This document shows positions 9,307 through 19,200 of a stretch of 64,000 nucleotides of DNA, one piece after another. Each line of letters starts with the position of its first letter. Positions within the stretch are counted from its first letter, which is position 1. The notes under the pieces were generated by a model, which saw only the letters and a program-made list of their open reading frames with translations, did not search any database and was not told the origin of the DNA. The stretch lies in assembly GCF_001700435.1 (NCBI RefSeq), contig NZ_LYPC01000027.1, positions 124,380 to 188,379 of the forward strand, given 5' to 3'. Origin of the DNA: Paenibacillus pectinilyticus. Its GTDB lineage: Bacteria; Bacillota; Bacilli; Paenibacillales; NBRC-103111. The translations under genes and the position numbers were made by a program.

Positions 9307-11109
9307 GTGAAGATGTTGAAGTTATTTGCTAAGCCATGGTCGTTTTCAGTGACTCTCCATATCTTGTTAGTTGTCATGGTTGTCTTTCCGATCGTGACCA
9401 TCTCTACCATGATTCTTCAAGTATACAAGCGCGATTTATTACAGCAAACAACGGAACGGACCCTGCAAACACTGCATGCTGTTACCTATTCAGCCCAGCA
9501 GGAGATCAGTAAAATCGAGTACGCTGCAGCTGCCGTTGGTGTGGATCGAGATATTTTATCAACTGCAACATCCTTGCATCAAGCGGATGAGAGCAATCGA
9601 TTCAAGTATATCAACGACCTTACACTTGCGTTGAGCAGATACACTTACTCCATGTCCAGCCAACTGCTGGCGATCCACTTTTTTTATAAAGATGGCGGCG
9701 TGTATTCGTATAAGCAGAACTTGACCAAGGACGAGCAGGAGCTGCGTTCAGAATCGTGGTACAAGAAGCTACTTCAACAAAAGGATAATGTGCAGTTTCT
9801 TAGTCTTCAGGAAACGCTCTTATACGGTGTGAGGGAGCCGTTAGCCGTGACAGCCGCGATTGCACCCAGTGACTACCATACGCTAAGTAATGTCGAAGTG
9901 ATTTATTTTTCATTGAATGAGGAAGCATTTGATAAAATCTTGCGGCAGCAACCTAACGATGATTCCACCTATGTCATTGTCAGCAAGGACGGTCAAGTTG
10001 TCACAGCCAGCTACAATTGGGAGCAATCGAGCTTAACACCGGCCAAACTAGAGCAAATCCGCGGTGCGCGTGAGGGACATTTTATCGATCAGGTGAGCGG
10101 CCGTCAAATGATGGTCACCTATGCGAGCGTTGGAGATACAGGTTGGAAAGCGATTCAAGAGATCCCATACAGTAAAGTAACGGCTAATTATGAACGTATT
10201 TTTAAATTCGTCCTATTCGCAACCATCGCGGTTATCGTTGTATTTTTGCTAATTTCCTTTTATTTAGTTCACAGTTTAACTAGGCCAATTCACGTATTAG
10301 TCCGTAAAATGTCCCTTGTGATGGAAGGAGAGCTGAACGCCAAGATTGGGAATTCTAAAATTGCAGAGATGGCAGCGCTGGGCAGAACGTTCAATCATAT
10401 GCTTGATCAAATTAAGCTGCTTCTTCGGCAGCGAGAAGAACAAGAGCAAGCAAAGCGGAAAGCAGAGTTCGCTGCCTTGCAGTCGCAAATTAATCCGCAC
10501 TTTCTTATTAATACACTGAATGCGATCAAGCTAATGGCACTGATCAGTAAGGTGGACAATATCCGAAATATGACCAATGCTTTAATGCGACTCGTATCTT
10601 CTTCGTTTAACAGAGGCGGAGTGCTTATCCGTTTTTCCGATGAAATCGCTAATTTAAAGCATTACCTATACATCATGGAAATTCGTTACGGTAATAAGTT
10701 TGAGGTTGAATGGCATATTGACCCGCAGGCAGAATCGAAGTATTTACTCAAGCTGCTGCTTCAACCGATTTTGGAAAATAGCATTGTACACGGCATGGCT
10801 GGCAAAGAAACACGCGGGAAAATCGTCATTCAAGCACGCATTCATGAAGGCAGTCTGCACATCGTGATCTCCGATAATGGTGAGGGGATGACCGAAGAGC
10901 AGCTCGAGGAGTTCCGTACAAGACGCAGTCCGCATACGTTTACAGGCATGGGCGTTGCCAATGTCCATCACCGGATCCAGCTGCACCATGGCGAGGAATA
11001 CGGCATTATGTTGACTGCGAATGATCCGAAAGGGACGAAAGTATCGATGAAAATTCCGATTATTCATCGTGATCAGGAAGAAGAGCGACCACTTCGGTTG
11101 GAAGCGTAA
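9307..11109 (+). CDS. Membrane sensor histidine kinase, YesM type
   Basis: The 600-residue protein has a transmembrane segment near residues 15-37, an extracellular sensor region of about 260 residues, a second membrane segment near 298-322 and a HAMP linker. The His_kinase region carries the phosphoacceptor H398 in QINPHFLINTLN. The ATPase domain has the G box DNGEGMTEEQL. This is the layout of YesM-type kinases that pair with AraC-type regulators. The start could be GTG 9307, ATG 9313 or TTG 9316; GGGGTGA at 9304-9310 fits TTG 9316 best by spacing. The likely partner is the regulator at 14431, with the importer genes lying between. Confidence 0.92.
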   Translation: MKMLKLFAKPWSFSVTLHILLVVMVVFPIVTISTMILQVYKRDLLQQTTERTLQTLHAVTYSAQQEISKIEYAAAAVGVDRDILSTATSLHQADESNRFKYINDLTLALSRYTYSMSSQLLAIHFFYKDGGVYSYKQNLTKDEQELRSESWYKKLLQQKDNVQFLSLQETLLYGVREPLAVTAAIAPSDYHTLSNVEVIYFSLNEEAFDKILRQQPNDDSTYVIVSKDGQVVTASYNWEQSSLTPAKLEQIRGAREGHFIDQVSGRQMMVTYASVGDTGWKAIQEIPYSKVTANYERIFKFVLFATIAVIVVFLLISFYLVHSLTRPIHVLVRKMSLVMEGELNAKIGNSKIAEMAALGRTFNHMLDQIKLLLRQREEQEQAKRKAEFAALQSQINPHFLINTLNAIKLMALISKVDNIRNMTNALMRLVSSSFNRGGVLIRFSDEIANLKHYLYIMEIRYGNKFEVEWHIDPQAESKYLLKLLLQPILENSIVHGMAGKETRGKIVIQARIHEGSLHIVISDNGEGMTEEQLEEFRTRRSPHTFTGMGVANVHHRIQLHHGEEYGIMLTANDPKGTKVSMKIPIIHRDQEEERPLRLEA

Positions 11110-11119
11110 AGCAGTTCAT

Positions 11120-11149
11120 AAAAGATCAACTTCATAGCCGAAAAGATCA
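11120..11149 (+). promoter_or_regulatory. Direct repeat AAAAGATCA, 21 bases apart, upstream of the binding-protein gene
   Basis: AAAAGATCA occurs at 11120-11128 and again at 11141-11149. A 21-base interval is two helical turns, as expected for AraC-type activators. A possible -10 (TATGAT) lies near 11171. The site is a candidate target of the regulator at 14431. Confidence 0.4.
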
Positions 11150-11151
11150 TT

Positions 11152-11166
11152 TGGATGCGTTTTCAT
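11152..11166 (-). promoter_or_regulatory. Candidate catabolite-responsive element (cre)
   Basis: TGGATGCGTTTTCAT matches the reverse form of the cre consensus WTGNAANCGNWNNCW at every position. It lies 71 bases before the binding-protein start. CcpA control of the importer is inferred from the match alone. Confidence 0.4.
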
Positions 11167-11236
11167 CTCGGGTATGATAAAAACAGGTTAAACAATCAAC
11201 CGAGTTAAAGAAACATTCATTGGAGGGGTTTCAAGA

Positions 11237-12553
11237 ATGGGAAAAAGTAAATTCGTAAGCACGGTGCTAGTGGGCGGACTTGTTATGCTGAGTGCATTGA
11301 CAGGATGCTCCAAGGATACGGCAGCACCAGCAGCAGCTTCAGTTAAACCAGCCGAAAGTAAAGCCGCAGCAGCGACGCCAAAACCAGCGGATCCTGTTAA
11401 GTTAAAACTTGCGATGTGGGATGCCAAAGGGGATCTTAAATTCTGGACAGACAAAGTGAAGGAATACACGAAGCTCAAGCCGAACGTGACTGTCGATATT
11501 GAGATGGTACCAGATAACGGCGGCCAATACTTAAAGGTGCGATTAGCTGCTAATGATTTACCTGATTTGTTCTACCTAAAGCCTGCACAAATGCAAATTT
11601 ACAAACAATCCCTTCTTCCACTCGATGATTTAGCAGGGGCCAAGAATAATAAGTTTCCGGCGAAGATTGATGGGAAAATATTAGGCGCACCGCTCGTTTC
11701 ATTCTCGGAATTTGTCTACTTCCACCCAAGCATTTTCAAAGAGTTGAACTTGGACGTACCGAAAACGATGCCTGAGTTCCTCTCAACGTTGGATAAAATT
11801 AAAACGAATGGTAAATATACGCCAATCGCAATCGGCGGCAAGGAAGACTGGACGTTCTATCCATTCATGGAGTTCGGCCCCCACATTATGTCCGGGGATG
11901 AGAATTACTTAGCGAATTTGGCTAAGACACCGGAGCCTTTCGGAGATGGCAGTACATTTGATAAAGCTGGAAAGATCATCAAAGAAATGGCAACGAAGAA
12001 GCTGGCGGGACCTGATGCCCTATCCATTTCCTTTGATCAATCCACACAATTATTTGAATCCAATAAAGCAGCCATGATTGCTGCAGGCCAATGGTATTAT
12101 GGTGATTACGCGACTAGAGTGAAAACAGATGAAGATTTAGGTGTATTCCCACTTCCTTTCCGCAGCACAGAAAGCGAGCCGTTAACATCCATGACTGTAT
12201 CGGATATGAATATCGGTATTAACAAAAACAGTAAAAATGTAGAAGAGGCGAAAGCATTCTTCGACTGGATGTTTAGTAAAGATGTGTACCAATCCTTCAT
12301 TAATATGGCGCAACAGTTCTCAACAATTAATGGCGTGAGCACGGACCTTCCCTTCTTTAACAAATGGACAGAAAAATATCCGTTTAAACCATTCATCTAC
12401 TCAGCAACGGATGAAGGCTTTGCCAAAGTAAGCGGTGCGGCACAATTTGATTTCAAAAAAGCTGCACAGGAAATATATTCGGGTAAACCAATCGACACCT
12501 TGGAAAAAGAATTGAACAACAAGTGGAAGAAAGCGGTTGAATCAAACAAATAG
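11237..12553 (+). CDS. Sugar ABC transporter substrate-binding lipoprotein, family 1
   Basis: The 438-residue protein begins with a lipoprotein signal and the lipobox LTGC with C24. A low-complexity Ala/Pro/Lys linker follows. The mature part is a family 1 extracellular solute-binding protein, with features such as KLAMWDAKGDLKFW at the start and DLPDLFYLKPAQ in the hinge region. It delivers an oligosaccharide to the two permeases downstream. GGAGGGG lies before the ATG. A partial terminator after the gene probably gives it higher expression than the permeases. Confidence 0.92.
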   Translation: MGKSKFVSTVLVGGLVMLSALTGCSKDTAAPAAASVKPAESKAAAATPKPADPVKLKLAMWDAKGDLKFWTDKVKEYTKLKPNVTVDIEMVPDNGGQYLKVRLAANDLPDLFYLKPAQMQIYKQSLLPLDDLAGAKNNKFPAKIDGKILGAPLVSFSEFVYFHPSIFKELNLDVPKTMPEFLSTLDKIKTNGKYTPIAIGGKEDWTFYPFMEFGPHIMSGDENYLANLAKTPEPFGDGSTFDKAGKIIKEMATKKLAGPDALSISFDQSTQLFESNKAAMIAAGQWYYGDYATRVKTDEDLGVFPLPFRSTESEPLTSMTVSDMNIGINKNSKNVEEAKAFFDWMFSKDVYQSFINMAQQFSTINGVSTDLPFFNKWTEKYPFKPFIYSATDEGFAKVSGAAQFDFKKAAQEIYSGKPIDTLEKELNNKWKKAVESNK

Positions 12554-12563
12554 GTAATTAAAT

Positions 12564-12600
12564 AGAGGGTGCTATCTGAGCGATTGGAATAGTGCCCTCT
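12564..12600 (+). terminator. Attenuator-type hairpin between binding protein and permeases
   Basis: AGAGGGTGCTAT pairs with ATAGTGCCCTCT over 12 positions, two of them G-U. The T run is weak (CTTGTAT), so it may stop only part of the transcripts or protect the 3' end of the upstream message. Confidence 0.55.
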
Positions 12601-12621
12601 CTTGTATACAGGAGTGATTAC

Positions 12622-13503
12622 ATGAATTATCGCATGCAGCAGAAAGTCGTCATCGTTTCGTTTCTATTCGTACCTGTTGCTCTCTTACTATTGTTTTTGA
12701 TCTATCCGACTTTGCAGTTGTTTCGCTACAGCTTTACGAGCTGGGATGGGTATAGCCCGAGTTTTAAGTACATTGGCTTTAACAACTATAAGCAAATGCT
12801 GTTTGATTTCCCTGAGGCTTGGCATGCCATTAGAAACAACGTCACTTATTTCATTTTACATGCCATTGCCATACCGTTCGAAATCATAATGGCTGTTCTC
12901 TTAACAAGAGCACTTCGAGGGAGCGCGTTTTTCCGTTTCTCGGTGTTGATGCCTTACATTATCAATGGTATCGCGGTGGCGTATATGTTCAGTTACATAT
13001 ATAATCCGATCAATGGTCCGTTGAATGAGCTTTTGAAAGCGATCGGGCTTGAATCCTGGATTCAAAGCTGGCTGAGCGATGCGAGGATTGTGAATTATTC
13101 CCTGGTTGTTGTTTCTTTGTGGCGTTACAGCGGCGTGCATATCGTGTTGTTTCTAGCTGGCCTTCAATCGATACCGAGGGACCTGTACGAAGCGGCAGAA
13201 ATTGATGGGGCAAACTTTTGGCAGCAGCAAAAGTATGTAACGCTCCCAGGCATCCGACGCGTCATAGAAATTATACTATTCATGAATGTATCTGGAGCCC
13301 TTCTACAGTATGACATTCCGCTTGTTATGACGAACGGCGGGCCAGGTAGTGCAAGCAGCACATTTGGACTCTTTTCACTCCAAACGGCATTTACTTACAA
13401 CAATTACGGTCTGGCCTCAGCGATGGCCGTTATTCTTTTACTAATGATTATCATTTTTTCATCGCTGCAAGCTTGGATCGTGAAAGACAGGAGTGAGGCT
13501 TAA
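12622..13503 (+). CDS. Sugar ABC transporter permease, MalF/UgpA type
   Basis: The 293-residue protein has six hydrophobic segments and the EAA loop EAAEIDGANFWQQ near residue 192, which docks the ATPase. Start ATG 12622 has AGGAGTG at the right distance; the open frame reaches back to 12592 but that start has no binding site. It forms the channel with the next permease. No ATPase gene is present, as is common for importers served by a shared MsmX-type ATPase. Confidence 0.92.
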   Translation: MNYRMQQKVVIVSFLFVPVALLLLFLIYPTLQLFRYSFTSWDGYSPSFKYIGFNNYKQMLFDFPEAWHAIRNNVTYFILHAIAIPFEIIMAVLLTRALRGSAFFRFSVLMPYIINGIAVAYMFSYIYNPINGPLNELLKAIGLESWIQSWLSDARIVNYSLVVVSLWRYSGVHIVLFLAGLQSIPRDLYEAAEIDGANFWQQQKYVTLPGIRRVIEIILFMNVSGALLQYDIPLVMTNGGPGSASSTFGLFSLQTAFTYNNYGLASAMAVILLLMIIIFSSLQAWIVKDRSEA

Positions 13504-13504
13504 C

Positions 13505-14401
13505 ATGGAACGTGCACTATCGCTTGAACAAATGAGGAAGCAGCCGCTGCCAAGCCGTACGCGATCAATGAGCAAACAGCGTATAGCAGCTAATATCGTG
13601 TACTATGTGCTTTTTACGCTTATGGCTATCTTGATTTTCGTACCGATTTTACTCGTTGTATTTGGTTCGTTTAAAACGAATTTGGAGCTTGCCGAAACAT
13701 CGCCGTTTTCGCTTCCAAGGAGCTTTCTTCATATCGATAATTACGTGAGTGCTTTGAAAGAAGGCAACATGATTCGTGGGCTTGGTAACTCGATCCTGCT
13801 TGTCGTGTTGAGTATGCTTGGCAATATGCTGCTCGGGACGATGACCGCGTTTGTACTTAATCGGTTTCAATTCCGAATGAAAAAGTGGATTCTCCTTCTT
13901 TTTATGATGGCGATGATTATTCCGGCTTATACGACAGAAATTGCTCGCTTTCAACTCCTGCATACACTCGGCGTTTATAATACGCTCGGGGCACCGCTTC
14001 TGATTTATATTGGCACCGATATTATGCAGATTTACATTTACATGCAATTTCTCGAAAAGATTTCGGTACAGCTTGACGAGAGTGCGATGCTGGATGGTGC
14101 TTCGTATGTTCGAATCTTCCGTTCGATCATTTTCCCGCTGCTGCTGCCTGCCACGGCAACTCTGGCGATTTTAAAAAGTGTAACGATTATGAATGATATT
14201 TTCGTTCAGCAATTATATATGCCTAATAAGAAGTTGGCGACGTTGGCTACCTCATTGACTTCCTTTGTGAGTACGCGCAGTTCAGACTTGTCTATGCTCT
14301 GTGCAGGTATTATTATCGTGTTATTGCCAAGTGCAATCTTCTATATTGTTTTTCAAAGATATATTTTTAAAGGACTTATGGATGGTGCGGTGAAAGGATA
14401 A
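13505..14401 (+). CDS. Sugar ABC transporter permease, MalG/UgpE type
   Basis: The 298-residue protein has six membrane segments and the EAA loop ESAMLDGASYVRIF near residue 195. ATG 13505 is preferred to GTG 13493, which overlaps the previous gene, because AGGAG at 13489-13493 lies 11 bases before the ATG. The gene follows its partner permease by a single base and completes the importer. Confidence 0.92.
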   Translation: MERALSLEQMRKQPLPSRTRSMSKQRIAANIVYYVLFTLMAILIFVPILLVVFGSFKTNLELAETSPFSLPRSFLHIDNYVSALKEGNMIRGLGNSILLVVLSMLGNMLLGTMTAFVLNRFQFRMKKWILLLFMMAMIIPAYTTEIARFQLLHTLGVYNTLGAPLLIYIGTDIMQIYIYMQFLEKISVQLDESAMLDGASYVRIFRSIIFPLLLPATATLAILKSVTIMNDIFVQQLYMPNKKLATLATSLTSFVSTRSSDLSMLCAGIIIVLLPSAIFYIVFQRYIFKGLMDGAVKG

Positions 14402-14430
14402 TACGAAGGAATCAACTTCACAGATGGGGG

Positions 14431-16110
14431 ATGGACAGGTTGTTTAAAATGATGATTGTCGACGATGAACCGCTTGTTCGTCTAGCGCTTCTACATATGA
14501 TTGACTGGGATAGTATGGACATCCAGGTGGTTGTTGAAGCGGAAGATGGCATGGAAGCTCTTGCTATTCTAGAGCAGCACGGCGATATCGATCTGATACT
14601 GCTTGATATTGAGATGCCCAGATTGAACGGCATTGAGCTGCTGCGAGCGCATCCGGCAATTATACAGAAGCGAAGACCTGTCGCGATCATGCTAAGTGCC
14701 TACAGCGATTATAGCTATGTCAGAGAAGCTTTTTTGCTTGGCGCCATTGATTTCATTGTGAAGTCGGATATGGATGAGGAACACTTGGTACCCGTAGTTT
14801 TGAAGGCAGTCAATGAACTTCGAACACAAGAGACTTCAACGCCTGTTGTCCAACGTGCAGATGAAGAGATCGACAGAAAAAGTGAAATCCTTAGGCAACT
14901 CATATCCCTCAATCCCCAGCAGGATGAATCGGCTTATGTTGCTGCAGGTGCTGGTATCTTGGAGTGGCTAGAAGAATCGAATCAGTTGGTTGCCGTCATT
15001 AGCATTTCGCAAGGCTCATCTGAGGCTGTAAGGACGGGGAGAAGTTTAAAAGATGACCAGACGCAGCGGTTTATTATGCAATCCGTGCAAACCGTTCTGG
15101 AGGCTATGTCACTGAAGCATCTCTTCTATGAGCAAAGCCAGTCGCAATACGTGCTATTCTGTTCGTTCGCAGCATTTCGAAGTGAAAGTGTGATTCGGGA
15201 AAAAGTGCAGGCTGCCTTCTCGATGATACAAACGCGACTAAACCAGTATGTTAATGTGTCTGTATCGATTGGGATTAGTGATCTAGATAGCGGGTTGAAG
15301 TTGTGGTACCGTTTGTATCAGCAAGCAGCTCATTTAGCATCCATGAGTTATTTTGCTGGATTTAATAAGGTATTCTACCCTGAAAGTTGTATGGAGTTAG
15401 GGAAATATGGTACTGAAAGCGGGACTGAGCATGCTCGGAAGCTGCAGGTAACACTGAAAACAACGGGAGCAGGTATTGCGCAGTCGCTAGAACAAAGCAA
15501 TGCCCAGTTATGGACTAAGGAGTTTGAGCAGATGGAGCTTCTGCTTGGGCAAACATGGGGCTGGAGACCGCAAGATGTTCACACCGCGTTTGAGGATTTG
15601 CTTTGGGAGCTTGGGGGGCTGCTTTATCGAAAAGGTATTCGATGGGATGACCTCGACGAAGCACTCCAGCATCCTTTTGAATATATGAAGAGTTTGGAGA
15701 CATTGGATGAAACGAAAACCTGGCTGCATCGCATTTGCAGTCAGTTATTTCAACACATTCACGGAAAGACATCAGAGGATCACTATAGCAGTGTCGTTTT
15801 ACTAGCCAAGCAATTTCTGGATCTCCATTACACGGAAGATGTTAACCTTACATTGATTAGCGAGATGGTTGGTGTTAGTGAAGGCTATTTAAGTAAGCAA
15901 TTTACCAAAGAGCTTGGTTGTAATTTCATCCAATATTTAACGAATTTACGCATTGAGGAATCGAAACGGTTAATGAAAAAGAAGGGGAATAAAATTACGT
16001 ATATTGCTGAAGCCGTTGGGTATTTGAACGTGGAGCATTTTAGCAGAATGTTCAAGAAAACGACGGGATACAGCCCGAAATTGTATCGGGATAGTAGGAT
16101 GAACGGGTAA
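14431..16110 (+). CDS. Response regulator with AraC-type DNA-binding domain, YesN type
   Basis: The 559-residue protein opens with a receiver domain: the acidic pair D11-D12, phosphoacceptor D59 in LILLDIEMP, and K at the end of strand 5 (FIVKSD). A long middle region follows. Two helix-turn-helix units of the AraC family close the protein, ending in FKKTTGYSPKLYR. The start may be TTG 14440 rather than ATG 14431, since GGGGGATGG then has better spacing. It probably works with the kinase at 9307 to control the importer and perhaps the GH101 gene downstream. Confidence 0.92.
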   Translation: MDRLFKMMIVDDEPLVRLALLHMIDWDSMDIQVVVEAEDGMEALAILEQHGDIDLILLDIEMPRLNGIELLRAHPAIIQKRRPVAIMLSAYSDYSYVREAFLLGAIDFIVKSDMDEEHLVPVVLKAVNELRTQETSTPVVQRADEEIDRKSEILRQLISLNPQQDESAYVAAGAGILEWLEESNQLVAVISISQGSSEAVRTGRSLKDDQTQRFIMQSVQTVLEAMSLKHLFYEQSQSQYVLFCSFAAFRSESVIREKVQAAFSMIQTRLNQYVNVSVSIGISDLDSGLKLWYRLYQQAAHLASMSYFAGFNKVFYPESCMELGKYGTESGTEHARKLQVTLKTTGAGIAQSLEQSNAQLWTKEFEQMELLLGQTWGWRPQDVHTAFEDLLWELGGLLYRKGIRWDDLDEALQHPFEYMKSLETLDETKTWLHRICSQLFQHIHGKTSEDHYSSVVLLAKQFLDLHYTEDVNLTLISEMVGVSEGYLSKQFTKELGCNFIQYLTNLRIEESKRLMKKKGNKITYIAEAVGYLNVEHFSRMFKKTTGYSPKLYRDSRMNG

Positions 16111-16126
16111 AGGAATTGGACGATCT

Positions 16127-16187
16127 AAGTGTATTTTCGTTGAGGATACACTTGATTCGTTATGCCTTAGAAGATACATTTTGTATC
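16127..16187. promoter_or_regulatory. Two inverted repeats with shared GATACA half-site upstream of the GH101 gene
   Basis: AAGTGTAT pairs with ATACACTT (16127-16134 and 16146-16153). GATACA pairs with TGTATC (16173-16178 and 16182-16187). No T run follows either, so they look more like operators than terminators. Their protein is unknown. Confidence 0.3.
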
Positions 16188-16256
16188 ATGATGAGTGTTG
16201 TCGCAATAGGCAAGGCCACTTATGGATCATCCCACTAATAAACAGGAGGTTATGAG

Positions 16257-19200
16257 ATGAGGGCAATCAGGCGTAAATTAAGCGTAATTCTTTCAACTAC
16301 ACTCTTAGCAACAAGTCTACTACCGTTACCAGGTGTGTTACAGGTACTTGGCAATACTACGGCATGGGCAGCGGGTGGGCAGAGCGTAACCTACACGAAC
16401 GATTTCGAAACAGGTACAGAAGTCAACCTCTCTGATAAAGGGGCTGTAACGTCCGACACAGCGGTAAGCGCAAGGGCTACCTACTCGGAAATGAACGGAC
16501 AATTTCTAGCTGCGCAAAATCCGAATGGCGGCAATGAAATCTTTTATTTTAACGATATGCCTGATGTGGCTAATGGAACTTTTGAAGCCAAGCTGAACAT
16601 TGACGGAGGGGCTTCTGAGCAGTTCGGATTCATTGCCAGATATAAGGATCCAACACATTATGCGATGGTTTCCCGTGACACGAACGGTTGGTTGTGGGAT
16701 GGGAATAATGGGGGCAGTGAAGTGTGGGGTTCCTATCTGAACAAGACGATTAAACTGGATCCAGGTAAAACATATGCTTTCAAAATGACATTCAGCGGGG
16801 ATACGTACGAGGTCTACATCGATGGTGCGCTTGCTTACACGTCAACCTCAGGAGGCAAGTTGCCTATAGCAGGTGGCAAGGTTGGCTTTCGCTCTTACTT
16901 CGCTACCAAGACATTGAATATCGATGATGTGAAAGTAACAGATAGCGATAAGGGGAATGCGGTCGTCTATACTAGGAATTTTACAGATGACGCCACACCA
17001 GGCTTACAAATGGGAGCTGCGAGTGCAGTAGTTCCTACGTATTCCCTCAAAACACCTCTACCAGGCTTCACTGGAAAGGTTGCTCAAGTAATCACAACCA
17101 ATGGCGCAAGCCAAGTGGTGGACAGCAAGTCGCCTTTGGCGATGAATGGAACCTATAGGACCAAACTGCAGCTGAACGGCACTTATAGCACTGCAGGACT
17201 TTTGTTCCGATATGTTGATGAGCGTAACTGGAGCTCAGTAAAAACTGATAGCGCTGGTAATTGGACGTTGACGGGGAAAAAAGACGGTGCAGATGTCTCG
17301 TATAACTTAACGAGTACGCCTCAACCTCTAAGTCCTGGAACGGTACACAATGTGGGTGTAGATTATGAAGGGGATACCTATACAGTTACCGTGGATGGTG
17401 CGGAGATTTATACGGGTACACAAGTGGGGATGGCTGTTGTGAATGGCAGTCAGGGTTACACAGCTAGCTCCACGGGAACATTAACCACCTATATGGATGA
17501 TATGCAAGTTACGTATAAAGAAGGTGACGTCTACACGCCGCCGAAACCAACGACGTACATCCGAAATTATAACGATGGCTTAACTGGCACTTGGCATAAA
17601 ATCGATGGAACGGCTTACTCGCCGTCACCAGCAATCGTGAATAATCAGCTGAACATCACGAATCTGTTTGGGGAAATCTATGATAACGATTCGCTGCCGA
17701 TTCAAGATGGTACATACACCATCAAGTTCAGAACGAATATCGATACGGGACGTATCGGATTTATTTTCAGATACCTCTCACCTTCACAGCCTTACGCGAT
17801 GATTTACTATAATACAAACGGTAATTGGGGCTGGCAAACGGATGCATCGCATTACGGCGATCTAACTACCAGCGGGCCTAACATGACAGCGAATACCGAT
17901 TACACACTCAAGATCAAATACATCGGTAAGAACATTAAGGTCTGGTTGAATGACACGTTGGTCTGCAGCGGAAGTGCGGATTTCCCAGTCGCTGAAGGCA
18001 AGGTAGGCTTACGAAGCTGGTTTACAACGAAAAATATAACGATCAGTCAAATCGCGCAAGAAGCGTATATCCCGCCAACACCGCCACAACCGACTACGCT
18101 GCTGCCGATTTCAATCGCATCTGACAAATTGCGTGTAACCTTGGATAACCGCTTCCCGACCGTACGCAGTTATACGTGGCTGGGCAGTGAGGCTTCGAAT
18201 GCAACCCTGCAAGGCCAAACTGATTTTCTATACAATGTGAAAATAAACGGCAATGACGGCTTCGCAACGGTACAAAGTGCAACGAAAACGGCAGGGGATA
18301 CGGTCGTTTATCAACTAGACGTTCCCGTTGTGGACGATAACTCAGAAGAGGCAGCAGGCACTGTGAAGATGACTGTTACGTATAAAGTCACGGGCAATAT
18401 CGTGAACATGACAACGCATATCAACAGTGAGCCTGCGGGTTATAAAGTACGAACGGTGGAATTCCCCAATCATAAGTTAGTTACGGTGTCGAGCAGCAAT
18501 CCCGATGCACAAGGGGCGTCCTCTTGGGTAACGGGGGAGTGGAATCAGATGAATGATGAGTTCTATACCAATGACGCCACGTATGGAACGAAATTAAAAG
18601 ATCAAACGGCAGACAGTAAGCTAAGAACGTATGGTTTTGTTAGTGATGGCACATTGGCGGCAGCGCTCATGAATGACGTTGTTGACACGCCAGCTAAAAT
18701 TGTCATGAATATTGCCAACGAGCCCGATGACATCAATAAGCAGCTTTCGATGTGGAACGGGGTTTGGAAGGCAAGAGGAGATATCATCGACGACAGCAAA
18801 TTCCCGCCAAAATTTGATTTCTCATCAAAGATCATCATTTCTCCGGATCGGAACGATGATCGCACAGCGGATTGGAAAGATGCAGCAATTGATTTCCGCA
18901 ATGTATGGTCAGTGAATCTCCATCCCGGTGCAAGCGAAATTAATAATTATGTCTCTTATATCGCGATGAACTTCAACAGCTTAGCGCAAAACCCATTCTT
19001 ACGCACATTGGATAATGCGAAGAAGCTTTACAATTTGTACGATGGCTTCGGACAGCTTATTTTGGAAAAAGGATATCAGGCAGAAGGGCATGATGACAGT
19101 CATCCAGACCTCGCGGGTCACTTCGGCATTCGTGAAGGTGGGCTGAAAGATTTTAACACACTTGTCGATGAAGGGTTAAAATACAATGTGAAAGTCGGCG

